Shown: one piece after another, positions 1-11,615 of the stretch
How positions within the stretch are numbered: position 1 is the first letter of the stretch
How the letters are laid out: the number at the start of each line of letters is the position of its first letter
Assembly (NCBI GenBank): GCA_934047225.1
Contig: OW203987.1
Span: 8,087,501 to 8,151,500 of the forward strand
Direction of reading: 5' to 3'
Length of the DNA: 64,000 bases
Source of the DNA: Ypsolopha sequella
Taxonomy: Eukaryota > Arthropoda > Insecta > Lepidoptera > Ypsolophidae
Notes under the pieces: generated by a model
What the model was told of the DNA's origin: nothing
What the model saw: only the letters and a program-made list of their open reading frames with translations
Databases searched by the model: none
Translations under genes and position numbers: made by a program

Positions 1-2
1 AC

Positions 3-467
3 TTGACACAAGTATCACAATCATCGAGAAAAAAAATCGGAAAAATCAGTAAAATCACGGAAAACGTTATTTGGCTTTGGAACTAGTATAATCAGTCTAC
101 TGATCTAACTACAAAATCAAATATTTTTTTATAGAGTAAAGAAATGAAAGTAGCCTTTACAGATTTTAATATTTTTTATTTCCTTTCGTTATTTTAAAAG
201 AAATACTCAAACGTCCTACATTTTTCCTGTACAGAAAAATTACGCTAAAAGAATTTGGAAGTTTGTGTATTTCTTTTTAAATAACAAAAGGAAAAAAATA
301 TTAATATATTATATGAATAAGGTACTTTGAACTCTTTACGCAAAAAAATATATTTTAATTTGGAATAAAAAAATATTTTTTTACTCTTTGCAACGCCAAA
401 TTACGTTTTTCGTCATTTTAGTGATCTTTCCGATTTTTTTTCCCGATACTTATGATACTTGTGTCAA
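3..467. mobile_element. MITE / non-autonomous DNA transposon with ~80-bp TIRs
   Basis: Positions 3-83 are the imperfect reverse complement of about 387-467. Both arms begin TTGACACAAGTATCA and share a poly-A run followed by TCGGAAA. The interior is AT-rich with no coding capacity. The left flank is only 2 bases, so a target-site duplication cannot be tested and the superfamily is not assigned. Confidence 0.8.
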
Positions 468-1083
468 ATCTGAAAAATTATAATGTAGTTCAACTCCTTA
501 ACTACCGACACAAATTTAATTTGTTAAAAATATTTTGTGTTAATATGCTAAATTGTCCAAACGCGAGAGCATGTTTGACGCAACCGACCCTTAAGATTGA
601 AATCACTGTGGTCTAGTTAAATTAAGCGTTATCCAAACCTACTACATCAGCAGTAAATGATTAATTGAATCCTAAAATATTGTTTGAGTAAATCGATAGT
701 TATCCCAAAAATATTTTTTTATCATAACTCTGAAACAGAATAAGCCTTCAGTTAGCAACAACATATGGAACTGCGTCGGAAAAGTGGTCTGTATTCGATA
801 TTTAATACTCTAGCTAGTACACGCTAGGTGAAGCTATACAAGACTGCTAACTGGAAATACTTCTCACTCATCATATCAGTCTTTGGACAGTGCAAAGTGG
901 AGTGACTATTAGCCCTTTATATGGCGACATTTGTATGTAAGGAGTACGTATAAATTTTTTCTTTTAATCGAAAAACTTAATGAACATTTTCAAATCTGTG
1001 TTGGCAATTTTTCTACACGCGCTAAAATAGACAGGTAAGTTTAACTTTGACCACATATTTTACTGATCACCATGAATATCTTT
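468..1083. other. Unannotated AT-rich sequence
   Basis: I see no coding frame, RNA gene or recognisable repeat. It is probably old degraded non-coding DNA. Confidence 0.5.
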
Positions 1084-1170
1084 CCCCATCACGCTGAGAT
1101 ATAATACAATCGTCGGTGAAACTTGGGTGTATCATTGTGGACAGTGACCTGCACTTCACAGCCTGTACTT
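1084..1170 (+). repeat. SINE body fragment
   Basis: This carries the shared body of the tRNA-derived SINEs in this window: a CCCATCACG block, then TCGTCGGTGAAAC, then GGGTGTA, then a TTCACAG block. Better copies lie at 7895-8200 and 49631-49915. The tRNA-like head is missing. The 65-codon open frame starting at 1116 runs through it and is not a gene. Confidence 0.6.
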
Positions 1171-1847
1171 ACAAACAATCGTTAAAACGACTCGGTAATT
1201 TTTTGATTTCTTATAATTCAATTGTCAATCAACTCAGTCAAATGTGTCTTAGGCGCCTAATACAACTGTCAATCAACTCAGTCAAATGTGTTTTAAGTGA
1301 GTTAGGTCCCTAATTAAAATAATATAAAATAAATTGCCAAAATAGATGGTTGAGCTTCCTCTAAACAATGGCTATTATATAAATGTTATTATAGTCTGAA
1401 AGCCTACTTAGAATAATAGGAAATTATAATAAACACTTAAATTAAAACATTTATATAATTTTTAGGATACGACATTGTGTGAATGTAATCTATTAATATT
1501 TTTTTAAAGACCCCATTTGAGATTTGACACGCATGCTAAATTAATTAAATATATTAAGGTCTTAACTTAATTAACAAAAATATTTGAATGCTAAATTAAT
1601 ATTAGCTGATTTTTCTTTATAATTTATAACACCACCATTTTGTACCCTTATCAATGCAAATAAAGACTTATTCTATTTTAATACAATTACCAACTGTGTC
1701 TTAGGTCCCAAATACCCTCACTTGCCGTGTTACACTTATCATATTACTTAGGTCTCTAAAATATCACTTATAGAAATCTTATAGAAAGCAAAACCTTAAT
1801 CGATACAAACTCGGTAAACTCAAACCTTATGTAACATACATACGAGG
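1171..1847. other. Unannotated AT-rich sequence
   Basis: A 34-bp segment containing CAACTCAGTCAAATGTGT is directly repeated near 1218-1295. A GCAAATAAA-type retroelement tail may lie near 1655. Nothing else is recognised. Confidence 0.45.
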
Positions 1848-1937
1848 ATATTGATAGACATAAGTATATTGATAGATATAAGTTTATTGATAGACATAAG
1901 TATATTGACAGACATAAGTATATTGATAGACAAAAGC
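1848..1937. repeat. Tandem repeat, 18-bp unit x 5
   Basis: Five adjacent 18-bp copies of ATATTGATAGACATAAGT occur with one to three substitutions each, at 1848-1865, 1866-1883, 1884-1901, 1902-1919 and 1920-1937. Confidence 0.9.
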
Positions 1938-4220
1938 ACTAAGTACTAACTTACTTTTAATTTACTTTTACTTTATCTTCATCTGTTTCTTCTGCTTCTT
2001 CTACCAAAGAGTTTCTTTGTTCCTCCTTCCCAATTTTTCAACAGCTGCCACTTTTTTTTTTTATTCTTTATCTGTCATCAATAAAACAATATTCGACTGA
2101 TGACGACTTCACAGAAGGAGTCGAAATATATCCTATTATTTGGTTTTTTTTTTCCTAAGGTAATAATGAAAAAAATATATATTTTTACTTGCTTTCAAGT
2201 TATATAGCCTATTAGCTTAATCTTGTTAAGGAAAACTTAACTTTAAAGGGTAGTAAGAGTTACGAAATTTTAAATTGAGTAAAGAGATTAAGTTAATCTC
2301 ACGGCGAAGAACTTTAACTTTTCTAACAACTGGATGCATGAAATCTTTTTGGATTTGGATATCACGATATTTTATCAGAACAATTATTTTTCACATCACA
2401 AGCTCGGAAAGTTTCTATTTACATTCAAAATCTGCGTGCAAAAGTGGAATTTATTTTTTTATTTTCTTTTATTTTATATTCAAAAGAAGTTTGCCAGCCA
2501 GTCCATTGGCGGATTTTTTAGCATTACGTAAAATATGTATTTTTAGTCAGTGCGCCAGCCTCATTTTTAGAACAATCGCACTGGCCAGCACGATGATTGT
2601 ACTAAAAAAAATAAAAAGATTTGTTCACTATTCTTTTGTTTTTTCTTGCACCACTAACCTCTAACGATACAAGTACACTGGACTGGCTATTTGATTATCG
2701 CCATTTTGGCGCTGATCGATGCAGTCAGTAACGTGAGCGTACTCTGAACTAATAATAAAGATGAGACAATGACGTTATCTACTATAACAAGTGTCAATTT
2801 TAGTTCCCGGTACGCTTGATGGGGGGCGCTTTGAATCGGCACAAAAAAGACCTGTAATTTTGTATGGCACAACATGTCCAGCTTACTTGTATTACTACAT
2901 CTCAGTGTCTTGTACCTAGCATTTTCCTCGCTGTAGTAAGGTCAAAAATTGTGTTTTTCGCTTGGCAAAAAAGTTATTTTGCGTCTCGTACCTTTGAAAC
3001 TTTCGCTTCTTCAGGTTTCTATATAAGTACTAGCGCCAAATAACCAAATAACTTTGCAGCCATGCATAACAAATAACAATTAAATCCTTTTCCTTTTAGA
3101 TTCCTCGTATTAATTTATATTATAAACTTATATGTGGAAATGCAAAAGTTTACTTATTTATTTGGATGGATCATTTTTACGCCGCGACAAAAATTTATCC
3201 GATTGTCGAGCAATCACCTAATTCTTTAGCTGCAAATTTTTAATTTAAGGCTTTAAAGCTTTGGAGTTATTATCGGCGATTATCGGACGCACTTATTCTT
3301 GCCAAAGAAAAGCCTCGGCATTAATTAATGCATTCACTTAATAACGCTGTCAAAGCGGTAGGACAGCCTCGTATGTTATTTTATTTATAATATAAACATT
3401 ATCGATTATATTGACATATTCGTAAATAAACACACTTCAAGTAGTTAAGGTAGTAGTAATATTGTAGTACGTGTCAAGCTATGAATTCATAATTTTGATA
3501 CCGACGATCAAGGCCCTAATTTTTAAAGCTACTAATATTTTATTGTAAGGTAAGATGAATAAATTTTTTTTTTACCATTGCTGCTCGAAAAAGAGCTATT
3601 GGTTCACCAATAACAGTGAATAAAACGCTCTTTTTCTTAACGGGCGAAAAAAACAATTGTTTAAATTTATTCATATACTTTCTGGGAAAGGCAAAGCCAA
3701 TAAAGACAAGCCTAAAGTTTTTTTTTCCTAGGTTCAAATGCACTAAAGGCCAAGTCTGATTTTCTTCATCTTTATTACATTTCTTATTTCTTTCACCTTA
3801 AAATATGTATCTCAAAAGCCAACATCAACTTTTGGTACTTTGATCCAGTAGTCAAACATTATTATCAAACAATTAATATATAATTTAATTTTTTGTTCTC
3901 GTATTTACTTGTAAGCGTAATAAAATGTGATTCAAATTAATAAATATATAAATGATAATTTTATTAACCAAAAAGTTACTAAAAATAAGTAACAGAGATG
4001 TAACATGATAATTAGATAAACTAAAAGTACTTAGAGTACAAGTAACTTAGATAAACTAAAAGTATGATCTATGATGCTTCTTCTCTAAAATCCTTCGCTG
4101 CTCTCGAGATCCAAGTTTGTGCCTCGAAGAGAATTCTTATTTTTTTTACTTTTTTATAATCTACTATTTTTTTATTTTTAAGATCTGTATGTAGGTAGTA
4201 AAAGTATATTTTTATTATCG
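1938..4220. other. Unannotated AT-rich sequence with homopolymer and pyrimidine tracts
   Basis: It holds a pyrimidine-rich stretch at about 1950-2035 and several T runs. Open frames here, including 129 codons at 2275-2664, have low-complexity compositions without recognisable domains. I see no gene. Confidence 0.5.
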
Positions 4221-4257
4221 ACTAGCTTTTGTCCAGGGCTTCGCTAGCGTGGAAGTT
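4221..4257 (+). repeat. Lepidopteran-type dispersed repeat motif (CTAGCT...CTTCGC)
   Basis: It resembles the common lepidopteran motif ACTAGCTGTTGCCCGCGAC followed by TTCGTCCGCGTGGA. A second copy is at 32188-32222 and a weaker one near 13940-13975. Recognition is from memory, and I do not assign the element class. Confidence 0.5.
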
Positions 4258-5424
4258 GTCTTTAAAATAAAAACCATTATCGACAGTTTTAGGCTTGGTA
4301 GTTGTTTATTGACACCTCTTATATCCTGTTTGTTGACCAGGGTCACGACGATGATATTAAGGAAAACCGGATCTAAATTCTGTTTCTGGAGTTAAAACGG
4401 AACATAACATGATACTCAACTGATGCCTGGTCCAGATCGGACCCGAAATATATCTTGAGCGGTTTAATTTTGCAATGTAAAATACTCTATTTAATTATTT
4501 GTTCCTATATATACATAAAACAAGTGAAACATAACATACAGACACAGACAGAGAGACAATAATTCTAAATATTGTAATTTTGGCCTCAGTACGTATCGTA
4601 AAATAATTCAATGTACAGACATGACATTTTTACTTCCATATTATTAGTATATACTGGGTAGTATGAATGAGTCTCCAATAATAACAGCTAACTGATGAAA
4701 AGTCATATAACCCGAATCAAAAGACCTTGGGAATAGAAATGGCGACCGGAATTATCCACTTGTTCTTGTTACTTACACACTCACTATCTCCGTCTGCATT
4801 CGCACGTAGTAATACAGATAACAATAGCAGCTAATTGTGTCGTATCAGCGTAACACGACTTAACTTATCTGACAGGAGTAACCTTATTTTAAGCGTCCTG
4901 CCTTTTTCTTTCTTTATCGAAAAGACAAGGACAGAAAGCTTAAAAGAAATTTGCTACACCGAATCGACGCAAATCGATCGCTCAAATCCGATACTGGGAC
5001 GTAAATATGTGTGTATTAATTTGGTCTATGATGATAGTAAAGCAGCAACATTTTGAATCCAAAAATCTTTTGACTCTGGTTATAACTGAAAGATAAGCGG
5101 AAATGAAAAAATATAAAAGACCGTATCAACGAATTCTGTAAAAGTATCAACGTACAAGAAAACAGTAAAGTAAAATTATCGAGTTAAGACGAAGAAAATT
5201 TTATCTTGAACAGATAGAAATAAGTGGATCAAGTGAAGACAAAAAACAGGCTTTTAATACATAATTTTGTTACTAATAATGTTGTTGACATCATAATGAT
5301 ACAGTATTTTTCTTAAAAGCCTTCTTTTATCTTAAAACATCCTGTTAAAGGTAAACAATGAAACGCGATTATACGAGTACACAAATAGTATTTTTCATGA
5401 TGAGTTTAAAATGGCGGATTTTCT
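4258..5424. other. Unannotated sequence
   Basis: No coding or structured element was recognised. A 73-codon frame at 4835-5056 has no domain. Confidence 0.45.
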
Positions 5425-5492
5425 AACCCGAGGAATGAAGCTATTTTCGACGTGAGTCGAAGGCGAACGTCGAAAGCTTACATTCCGAGGGT
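5425..5492. repeat. Imperfect hairpin, probable small palindromic MITE
   Basis: AACCCGAGGAATGAAGCT is followed by a TTTCGACGT block at 5425-5453. It pairs with ACGTCGAAAGCTTACATT then CCGAGGGT at 5467-5492, around a short GAGTCGAAGGCGA loop. Confidence 0.6.
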
Positions 5493-6637
5493 AAGAAAAC
5501 CTATTTTTATTCGTTGCGAACGATACTTTTTCTATTACCTGATTTATGTATTTAAATATTTATTTTTTCCTTTAAAATTTAATGTATTTTATGACTTTGC
5601 AAAGCGCGCGGCGCGGTTTTTAACTTTTTTTTTTCAGGCTTCAGCCGGCGGCTTTTATTTATGGCTAGTATCATTTTGCAAAAAGAGTGTCTGACGTAAT
5701 ATAATCGATTATGTCGTGAATCAGAACGCAGGGAATTTCGATTGCAAAGACAAACTAAGGACGCCAAAAAAAAACATAATTTAGCATGAAATGAAGACAA
5801 ACGTCAAAAAGAACCTAATTTTGCAATAAATTAAATTTCAATACGATACTTCAAACTGACCTGATAGTCATTTCGCAACGTGGCCCGGAAAGTTCGATTT
5901 TCAAAACTAATTTGGAGTATTAAATGGAACTTTTTCATAAAGGTAGTAGAAAAAATAGTTAATACATAGTTTTATTTTTTATGGATTATACCAACGAACT
6001 AAAATTTTATGGAAATCAATCTCAGTACATCCCTTCCTAGGATTATGACCCCACGATACGGAGGTTGTGTAGGATTTTTAAGTATACTACACGTACATAG
6101 CTCACTACGATAATCGCAATATGATTGGCTAGTGATTATCACGCCATTCCGATTCCAGCTAATCGTAGACTTGAGTCGGACCGAAAACAATGAACCTAGT
6201 CGTAGTCTTTATGTTATTGTATTAAAGACGAAAATCTAAAAAGCACAACACGTGGTTATCTGTCAATCGTCTATAAGGTTATTGCGTTTTTAGAGTTTTT
6301 GGTTTTAAGTTTATGAAAATTTCGAATACTTACGCATAAAACCCGATACCATGACTGTTGCAGTGTTTGCTCGAGTTGCTTATGCACCACTTCACAGTGC
6401 AACCCGGCATTTTTTTATAATTTGGTTGTACTCACTAGTGTGAACGGCGCACCGCGCAGCGCAAGACTGATCAACGTAATACACATAAATATAAGCCTTG
6501 CCCACCTGGGCACATAAATGGTGGCGTTAATTTTTAAGCGAGTTTATGCTTCCATAAATTTTAATTCGTTGGATTATACAGGCTGGAATAAGATGTCACT
6601 GGCAAATGATAAAAGTCGGCATTTTACAAACGGCAAC
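5493..6637. other. Unannotated sequence
   Basis: It contains a GC-rich GCGCGCGGCGCGG tract near 5603 and a GGCGCACCGCGCAGCGC tract near 6445. No gene is recognisable. Confidence 0.45.
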
Positions 6638-6682
6638 GTCAGTTTTTAAACGCTCGCTAGTGATAAGCGTTTTGAAACTGAC
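6638..6682. repeat. Short hairpin (17-bp arms)
   Basis: GTCAGTTTTTAAACGCT at 6638-6654 pairs with AGCGTTTTGAAACTGAC at 6666-6682, with two mismatches. Related sequence on both sides suggests the core of a small palindromic element. Confidence 0.5.
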
Positions 6683-7544
6683 GATGCTCTATGTTATTTG
6701 TCAATGGCTATTTGACAAGTTTTCGTCATATGATAGAATTTGGCATTTTATAATTTGCCTCGGCATATAGTAATTCTGTTTGGACTATTGAAGGCAGAAA
6801 TGTATGTTTGCTGTAATATATAACATTAACTTCAGTCTACAAAGTTAAAAGCAATAAATTTAACGTTTGCTAGTGTGTTTTAAATATATAGTAGAGCTTA
6901 ATAAATTTTTCTATAATTTTGAAATTTCTCTAAATATTTCTATTAAAATGATATCCGATTTAAGCCTAGGCAAAAGACCAAACAAAAGTGTTAAGTTTAA
7001 ACAAAAGTGAACAAAAAATTATTTTCCAAAAAATAAAACACGTAAACATCATCTCAGCGCGTTTTCTATTCCACAGAACCCTAAACATTACCTAAAAGCT
7101 TAATTTTCCTTTAATCTGTATCCCCTGGAAGCTGAAAACAGCACTTGTGAGAAGTGAGGAGAGAAACAACACTAATTTCCATACCAGGTTTACGAAGTTG
7201 GAAAAAGTTGTTAGATGGAGTTTAAATTGGATTCGAGTGGCTTTACCTTTTGCTACGGAACCCCACTGAAAGCTTTGGAATGAAATATGAACAGTTTCTT
7301 TTTATGAAATAAATGGTAGGTTTATTAAACTGAGTTATTTTGCATAATTAATTCTGCACAGATTTGTGGCGAGGCATCATTCAATATTCGATACTATCTA
7401 ATCAATGCTTTCAGTTACTGAAGTACCATTTAAATAATGCGCATTGGAATCTTCGCCATCTTCGGCAAAGGTCGTATATCCTTATAATTTCTATACAATC
7501 CATGACAGTGCATGTCCGGTCAGTTGGCAAAAGATTTCTATGCG
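6683..7544. other. Unannotated sequence
   Basis: A plus-strand frame of about 54 codons without a stop runs through roughly 7110-7270 but has no ATG-led structure or recognised domain. No gene is called. Confidence 0.4.
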
Positions 7545-7735
7545 CATCATATCATATTCATATTCATATTCATTTATTTCATAATATTCATTATATGTCA
7601 CATTAATAAATACTTAAAATAAACTACAAACTATTACCTATAATTAATTACAATGTAATATCATAAATTAATTAGATGTATCTCTAAAGTTATTCTTGTG
7701 AACAAGAAAGTCTTTAAAAGAATAGAACGTGCTCA
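7545..7735 (-). mobile_element. Probable non-LTR retrotransposon 3' end with (AATATG)n tail
   Basis: On the minus strand an AATAAA-rich 3'-UTR-like stretch ends in four tandem hexamers; the plus strand reads TATTCA repeats at 7548-7575. A 3' simple-repeat tail is typical of insect non-LTR elements. No reverse-transcriptase sequence remains, so the family is not assigned. Confidence 0.45.
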
Positions 7736-7894
7736 AGAAGCCAGCACTTCAACCTGGATTAAAAAGAGTTAAATTGGGTGAACCCAAAATGTTTTTTGGT
7801 AATAAATTGAACACTGTTGGACCCATGATATGTGTCAACAAACTCGATTCTGATACTATCTGTGGCAGATTCGTACCTTATCTGTTATTGGAAA

Positions 7895-8200
7895 TTGAGA
7901 TCCAGGTTCAATTCCCGGTCGGGCATGCACCAATGAGTTTTTCGGAATTTATGTGCATAGTATTTGTTCTTACTTATAGCTTGCTGAACGGTAAAGGAAA
8001 ACATCGTAAGGAAACCCTACGCATGCCCTAAAAAGCGTCTAGTTGTGCCCAAAGTAAGGCGATAGGGCTCACCACCCATCACGTTGGGACGTAATCGTCG
8101 GTGAAACGCGGGTGTACCGAATGTAGACTGTGACTTGCATTTCACAGTCCACATTTTGAACACCTCTGACACTACCTCGGGGATACATGTCATAACGATA
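7895..8200 (+). mobile_element. tRNA-derived SINE
   Basis: A pol III box-B-like GGTTCAATTCC sits at 7905-7915. It is followed by a body shared with the copy at 49631-49915: a GTGCATAGTATTTGTTCTTA block, a GAAAACATCGT block, then CACCACCCATCACGTTGGGA and the TGTGACTTGCATTTCACAG block. The 5' part of the head is degraded. The 100-codon frame at 7729-8031 overlaps it and is not a gene. Confidence 0.75.
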
Positions 8201-8360
8201 TGTTTGTATTATCAATTCGCTACTATCACTAGTTAATAAATACCTAACCTCCGCCTCCAAAAAAAATCTTTCGGTTGTCCTCATATTGATCAACCGTATG
8301 AGATTTCCTGTAGTGTATTTATTGATTTACCTAATATATAACATAAAACATAACATAAAT

Positions 8361-8430
8361 AGTAGTTTATGCTACAAGGGCGAAAAGGAATAAATTACGA
8401 GGACTATTTAAAACACGAGCGTAGCGAGTA
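8361..8430 (+). repeat. Half copy of a palindromic MITE (GAGCGTAGCGAG family)
   Basis: It matches the left half of the fuller palindrome at 32590-32713 and another half copy at 20993-21063. All share AGTAGTTTAT, AATTACGAGGA and ACACGAGCGTAGCGAGT. Confidence 0.7.
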
Positions 8431-8733
8431 TATAATCAAAGAAAATAATATAATTATAAAAGTTGAAGGTTAAATTTCAAGGATGTGTAATTTAAGCAGG
8501 CCTTTTAACACTCGAAAAACATGAAATTTAGAGGTAACTTCCTAATTTTTTTTCTATCATTCGAACTTAAAGCTTTTGCCTTTTTTTAATTATTAGATCA
8601 GCCCTATAGTCTACTACCCATATTATTTTTACAAAGCCTATTGAACAAGTTACACGATGTGAAATGGTCACTTGGAGTTGTACACCTGACCTTATACGGA
8701 CCCTTAAGGGTCTCTCAGCTCTAATATCTATAC
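8431..8733. other. Unannotated sequence
   Basis: Nothing is recognised before the hAT target-site duplication at 8726-8733. Confidence 0.4.
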
Positions 8734-9121
8734 CAGGGGTCGGCAACCGGCGGCCCGCGGGCCGCATGCGTCCCGTGAACCACTTTGGTGTGGCCCTCAA
8801 GGTTCTCAATCGCTGCATGATAAATGTGTTTGATTGTACATATTTGTGTGAGCAGACATTTTCCATTCTGAACTAACGAAACAGCAAGCATAGTTCTCAG
8901 TTAACGGATGCACATTTAGACCTAATACTGCACATTTCCACGTCTAAAATGCAAGTCAAATGCAGCCACAAAAATCGCATTAGATTTTAATAATAAATTG
9001 TGTTTTAAACTACAATAAATCTGATACGAAATTAACTAATGCGTTATTCATTATATGCGGCCCCCGCTGATCCTCTGGTAACATTTGTGGCCCTCCTATG
9101 TCAAAAGGTTGCCAACCCCTG
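8734..9121 (+). mobile_element. Non-autonomous hAT deletion derivative with 8-bp TSD
   Basis: The element begins CAGGGGTCGGCAACC and ends GGTTGCCAACCCCTG, so the TIRs match at 14 of 15 bases. It is flanked by a perfect 8-bp duplication ATCTATAC at 8726-8733 and 9122-9129. TIR sequence and 8-bp TSD are both diagnostic of hAT transposons. At 388 bp it has lost most of the transposase but keeps the coding sequence of its C-terminus (8826-8990). It is therefore an internal deletion product of an autonomous parent rather than an unrelated MITE. Confidence 0.93.
8826..8990 (+). pseudogene. hAT transposase C-terminal (dimerisation) remnant
   Basis: Frame starting GTG at 8826 reads VFDCTYLCEQTFSILN, then a stop at 8874. 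The same frame continues with a KHSSQLTDAHLDLILHISTS-like segment to a stop at 8988-8990. The CEQTFS...LTD.HL....IS pattern is the C-terminal dimerisation region of hAT transposases of the GTF2IRD2/ZBED type. Only one in-frame stop interrupts it, so decay is limited. The DDE catalytic core and zinc finger are absent, so it cannot be active. The call relies on recalled family motifs plus the surrounding TIRs and TSD. Confidence 0.85.
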
Positions 9122-9129
9122 ATCTATAC

Positions 9130-9446
9130 GAATAAGATAATAAGACCAGTATTATACTGTTTGATTACTTCATAATCCATGGCTTAAGCAAATCAAATTA
9201 CGGACTGAGTGCCTTCGTATAATAAAGGGTTGGACGGAATCACAGAATGAGATAGAAATCGTATCGCGCTGTTTGTACGAGATTAAATCATTTATCTTAT
9301 ATATCATACTGGGTGTTATTGGACAAGTATCTGAATCAAACCTCATAATATGATTTCAATGTAACACTTATTTTTTAGTATATCTCGATCTTATGATTAT
9401 AATGTAAAAAATTAATTTTGTAGCTGAATAATTCAGTATGTGATTA
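9130..9446. other. Unannotated sequence
   Basis: AT-rich, with no gene or repeat recognised. Confidence 0.4.
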
Positions 9447-9669
9447 ATAATTGCGATTGTCGGCACTTGGTGAAACTTGGATAACAACATGATGAATAAA
9501 TACGCTTGCACTAGTTTCACAGCTTGCTTAACCCGACCGGTTTCAATTCGTCTTTAGTAACATCCAAGCAGTCTAACTAAACCCTTGATGATAGTGTAAG
9601 ACCGAAACCGTTCGGGTTAAATAAGCTAATAAACTGTGAAACGAGAGCAAGTGGATTTATTCATCATGT
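9447..9669. mobile_element. Inverted-repeat element (ACCGGTTTC family)
   Basis: Positions 9487-9545 (ACATGATGAATAAA ... ACCCGACCGGTTTC) are an imperfect reverse complement of about 9602-9669. The left flank GGCACTTGGTGAAACTTG recurs near 39620 and 39905. Pieces with the ACCGGTTTC core recur near 21170, 39710 and 41288. Confidence 0.65.
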
Positions 9670-9782
9670 AACTAAGTATGTGACATGTAAATTTTTTTGA
9701 TGTTTTTTAAAATATTTGCATGCTAACTTCTTATTAGCTGAATAAGGCGATTTCTCTGGATAACTTTGTTTCATCATAAATA

Positions 9783-10044
9783 AGTGGCGTGCACATAACT
9801 TTTTGCTGGAAAACCAAGCAATTGGTCAAGAATAACAAAAAAAATATATATGAAAAATTTAAATATCACTTTGAAAAAAAAAGTTTGTATTGGAAATATT
9901 CACTCTAGGGTAGCATTGCCTACACTGGCGTCATACAAATGTTTTTTTTTTTCTAAGCAATATTGAAATTATTTTCATATTTTTTTTATTGCTATTCTTG
10001 ACCCATTGCTTGCTTTTACAGCAAAAAGTTCTGTGCACGCCACT
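9783..10044. mobile_element. MITE with ~75-bp TIRs
   Basis: AGTGGCGTGCACATAACTTT at the left mirrors the right end, read in reverse complement as AGTGGCGTGCACAGAACTTT. Similarity continues inward through TTGCTG..AAA.CAAGCAAT.GGTCAAGAATA. Total length is 262 bp with no coding capacity. No clear TSD was seen. Confidence 0.85.
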
Positions 10045-10439
10045 GTGTATAACCCTATTCTATGCAAATAAATGATTTATGGGGGAACTGTGCTGGTTTA
10101 TGTTGCTCTATGTGTGATTTTACATTGACGTATACGTCAGTGCGTTTTTACTATGTTTTTTAAATAAACAGATGATAATCAAATTTAACTCATAAAATTT
10201 ACGATAAAATTCTAAGAGCCCGTGGAATAAATATATATTTTTTAACTTTGTTTTTGCTGTCCTCTTGTCAGGTAACAGCTCGTTCAAAAGGTCTTAAATA
10301 TCATTTTGAGATTTCTCAAAACATTTTCCAATTTTAAGATCCCTTCAAGGTGATAACTTTTTAAAGTTTTTATTTTTTTTCAGAAGAAATGGTTTAAAAA
10401 CCTGAATAAAATTATGGTAAGAACATATCAGAAAACCTC
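10045..10439. other. Unannotated sequence with possible retroelement tail
   Basis: TGCAAATAAATGATTTA near 10060-10078 resembles a lepidopteran non-LTR 3' tail that abuts the MITE. The rest is unassigned. Confidence 0.35.
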
Positions 10440-10516
10440 CGAGTCACGTATCCGCGAGGCCGAAGGCCGAGACTCACGAACAAAGGGTTTCGTATTACCA
10501 CACTATACGTGTGCGG
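10440..10516 (+). repeat. Fragment of the CGGAACCCTAA repeat family
   Basis: It ends in GTGCGGAACCCTAAAA, as does the fuller copy at 37784-38019. The preceding GAGGCCGAAGGCCGAG is a short palindrome. Confidence 0.5.
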
Positions 10517-11206
10517 AACCCTAAAATCAATGTAGTGAATAACAACAATATTTGATGCCATAGCAACATTAAGGTGACAGAAAACAAGGCGCTAAATTGG
10601 TAGCGCTTGACAAACAATTCGGCACTCTCTCTGTACAGAACCTAAATCTTTATTATTTATTTTACTTTTGAATAACTTATTTATTACAATCTGACTAAAT
10701 TTGAAACTTATATGTATAACCTTTAAGATAGAACTAAAACAAAAAACCTAGAAAACGTATTTTTTTATAGTCAATGAAAACAATAACAATATTTTCAAAA
10801 ATCATAAAATACTCACCTCACTATTATATTATGATTGGAATAGCTGACCAGTTTCAGCAGATTGAGAACTGGTCTATAAAAAAATATACTCCATTCAGTT
10901 AAAAAAAAATATTCAAAAACAGAAAGATCCCAAAATTTGTTTTTTAATTTCAGTCATCGAATATATTTTCAAAATTGTGAAAAAAGCGTCCAATTCAATT
11001 CAATTTTAAGTTTTTATTGAGTAAAAACAACAATGTATAGTTACACAAAGTGTCCCCAAGCTGCAGCAAAACTTATAATGGACAATGCGTTCATGTAACT
11101 TGTTACATTAGGTTAAGTAAACTTAAGTATGATGTTAGGGTTTATAAGTCCATGAGTATGATACATCTACGATATTTTTACATAATTATATAATATAAAA
11201 TATTTT
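10517..11206. other. Unannotated sequence
   Basis: It contains a short CAATT repeat near 10991 and A-rich runs. No gene is recognised. Confidence 0.4.
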
Positions 11207-11424
11207 AAAAATAAAAATAAAATATTTAGTATCATAAGTATCTATAATTTATAATTATTAATTTTTAAGTTTTATTTAAATTGTGTAACTGATGCCGACC
11301 ACAATTAGTGGTCGAAATATATTTTACTGCTCACATATAATTATATTTTTTTGTGTTTTCGTATATATATATATATAATTTCTTTAATCGAAAAGACAAG
11401 AAAAGTCTATTATCATTTTATGTT
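11207..11424 (+). repeat. Dispersed repeat, near-identical partner at 33126-33342
   Basis: About 217 bp, including CTGATGCCGACCACAATTAG, GGTCGAAATATATTTTACT, an ATATAT run and a TCGAAAAGACAAGAAAAGTC block, recurs at 33126-33342 with only a handful of differences. Confidence 0.88.
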
Positions 11425-11615
11425 ATATAATATAAACATAAACATAACATAAAACATATTTATTGACCATAAAACATCATAAAAAACAATGAGTATCTGA
11501 CTCCTAAAAAATGTGTTAACTAGGAGTCGGCACATTCCCATAATTTCAGTTTGTTATAATCAATAGCCAAAAAGTAACATACCAAATTATGAAACAATTT
11601 TTAATTATTTTTTAC

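Noticed and set aside
1848..1937. Satellite or centromeric array
   Set aside because: Only five 18-bp units, so it is a local tandem repeat.
8664..8876. 70-codon frame as an independent gene
   Set aside because: Its first half precedes the hAT left end and crosses the TIR. Only the last 16 codons are transposase.
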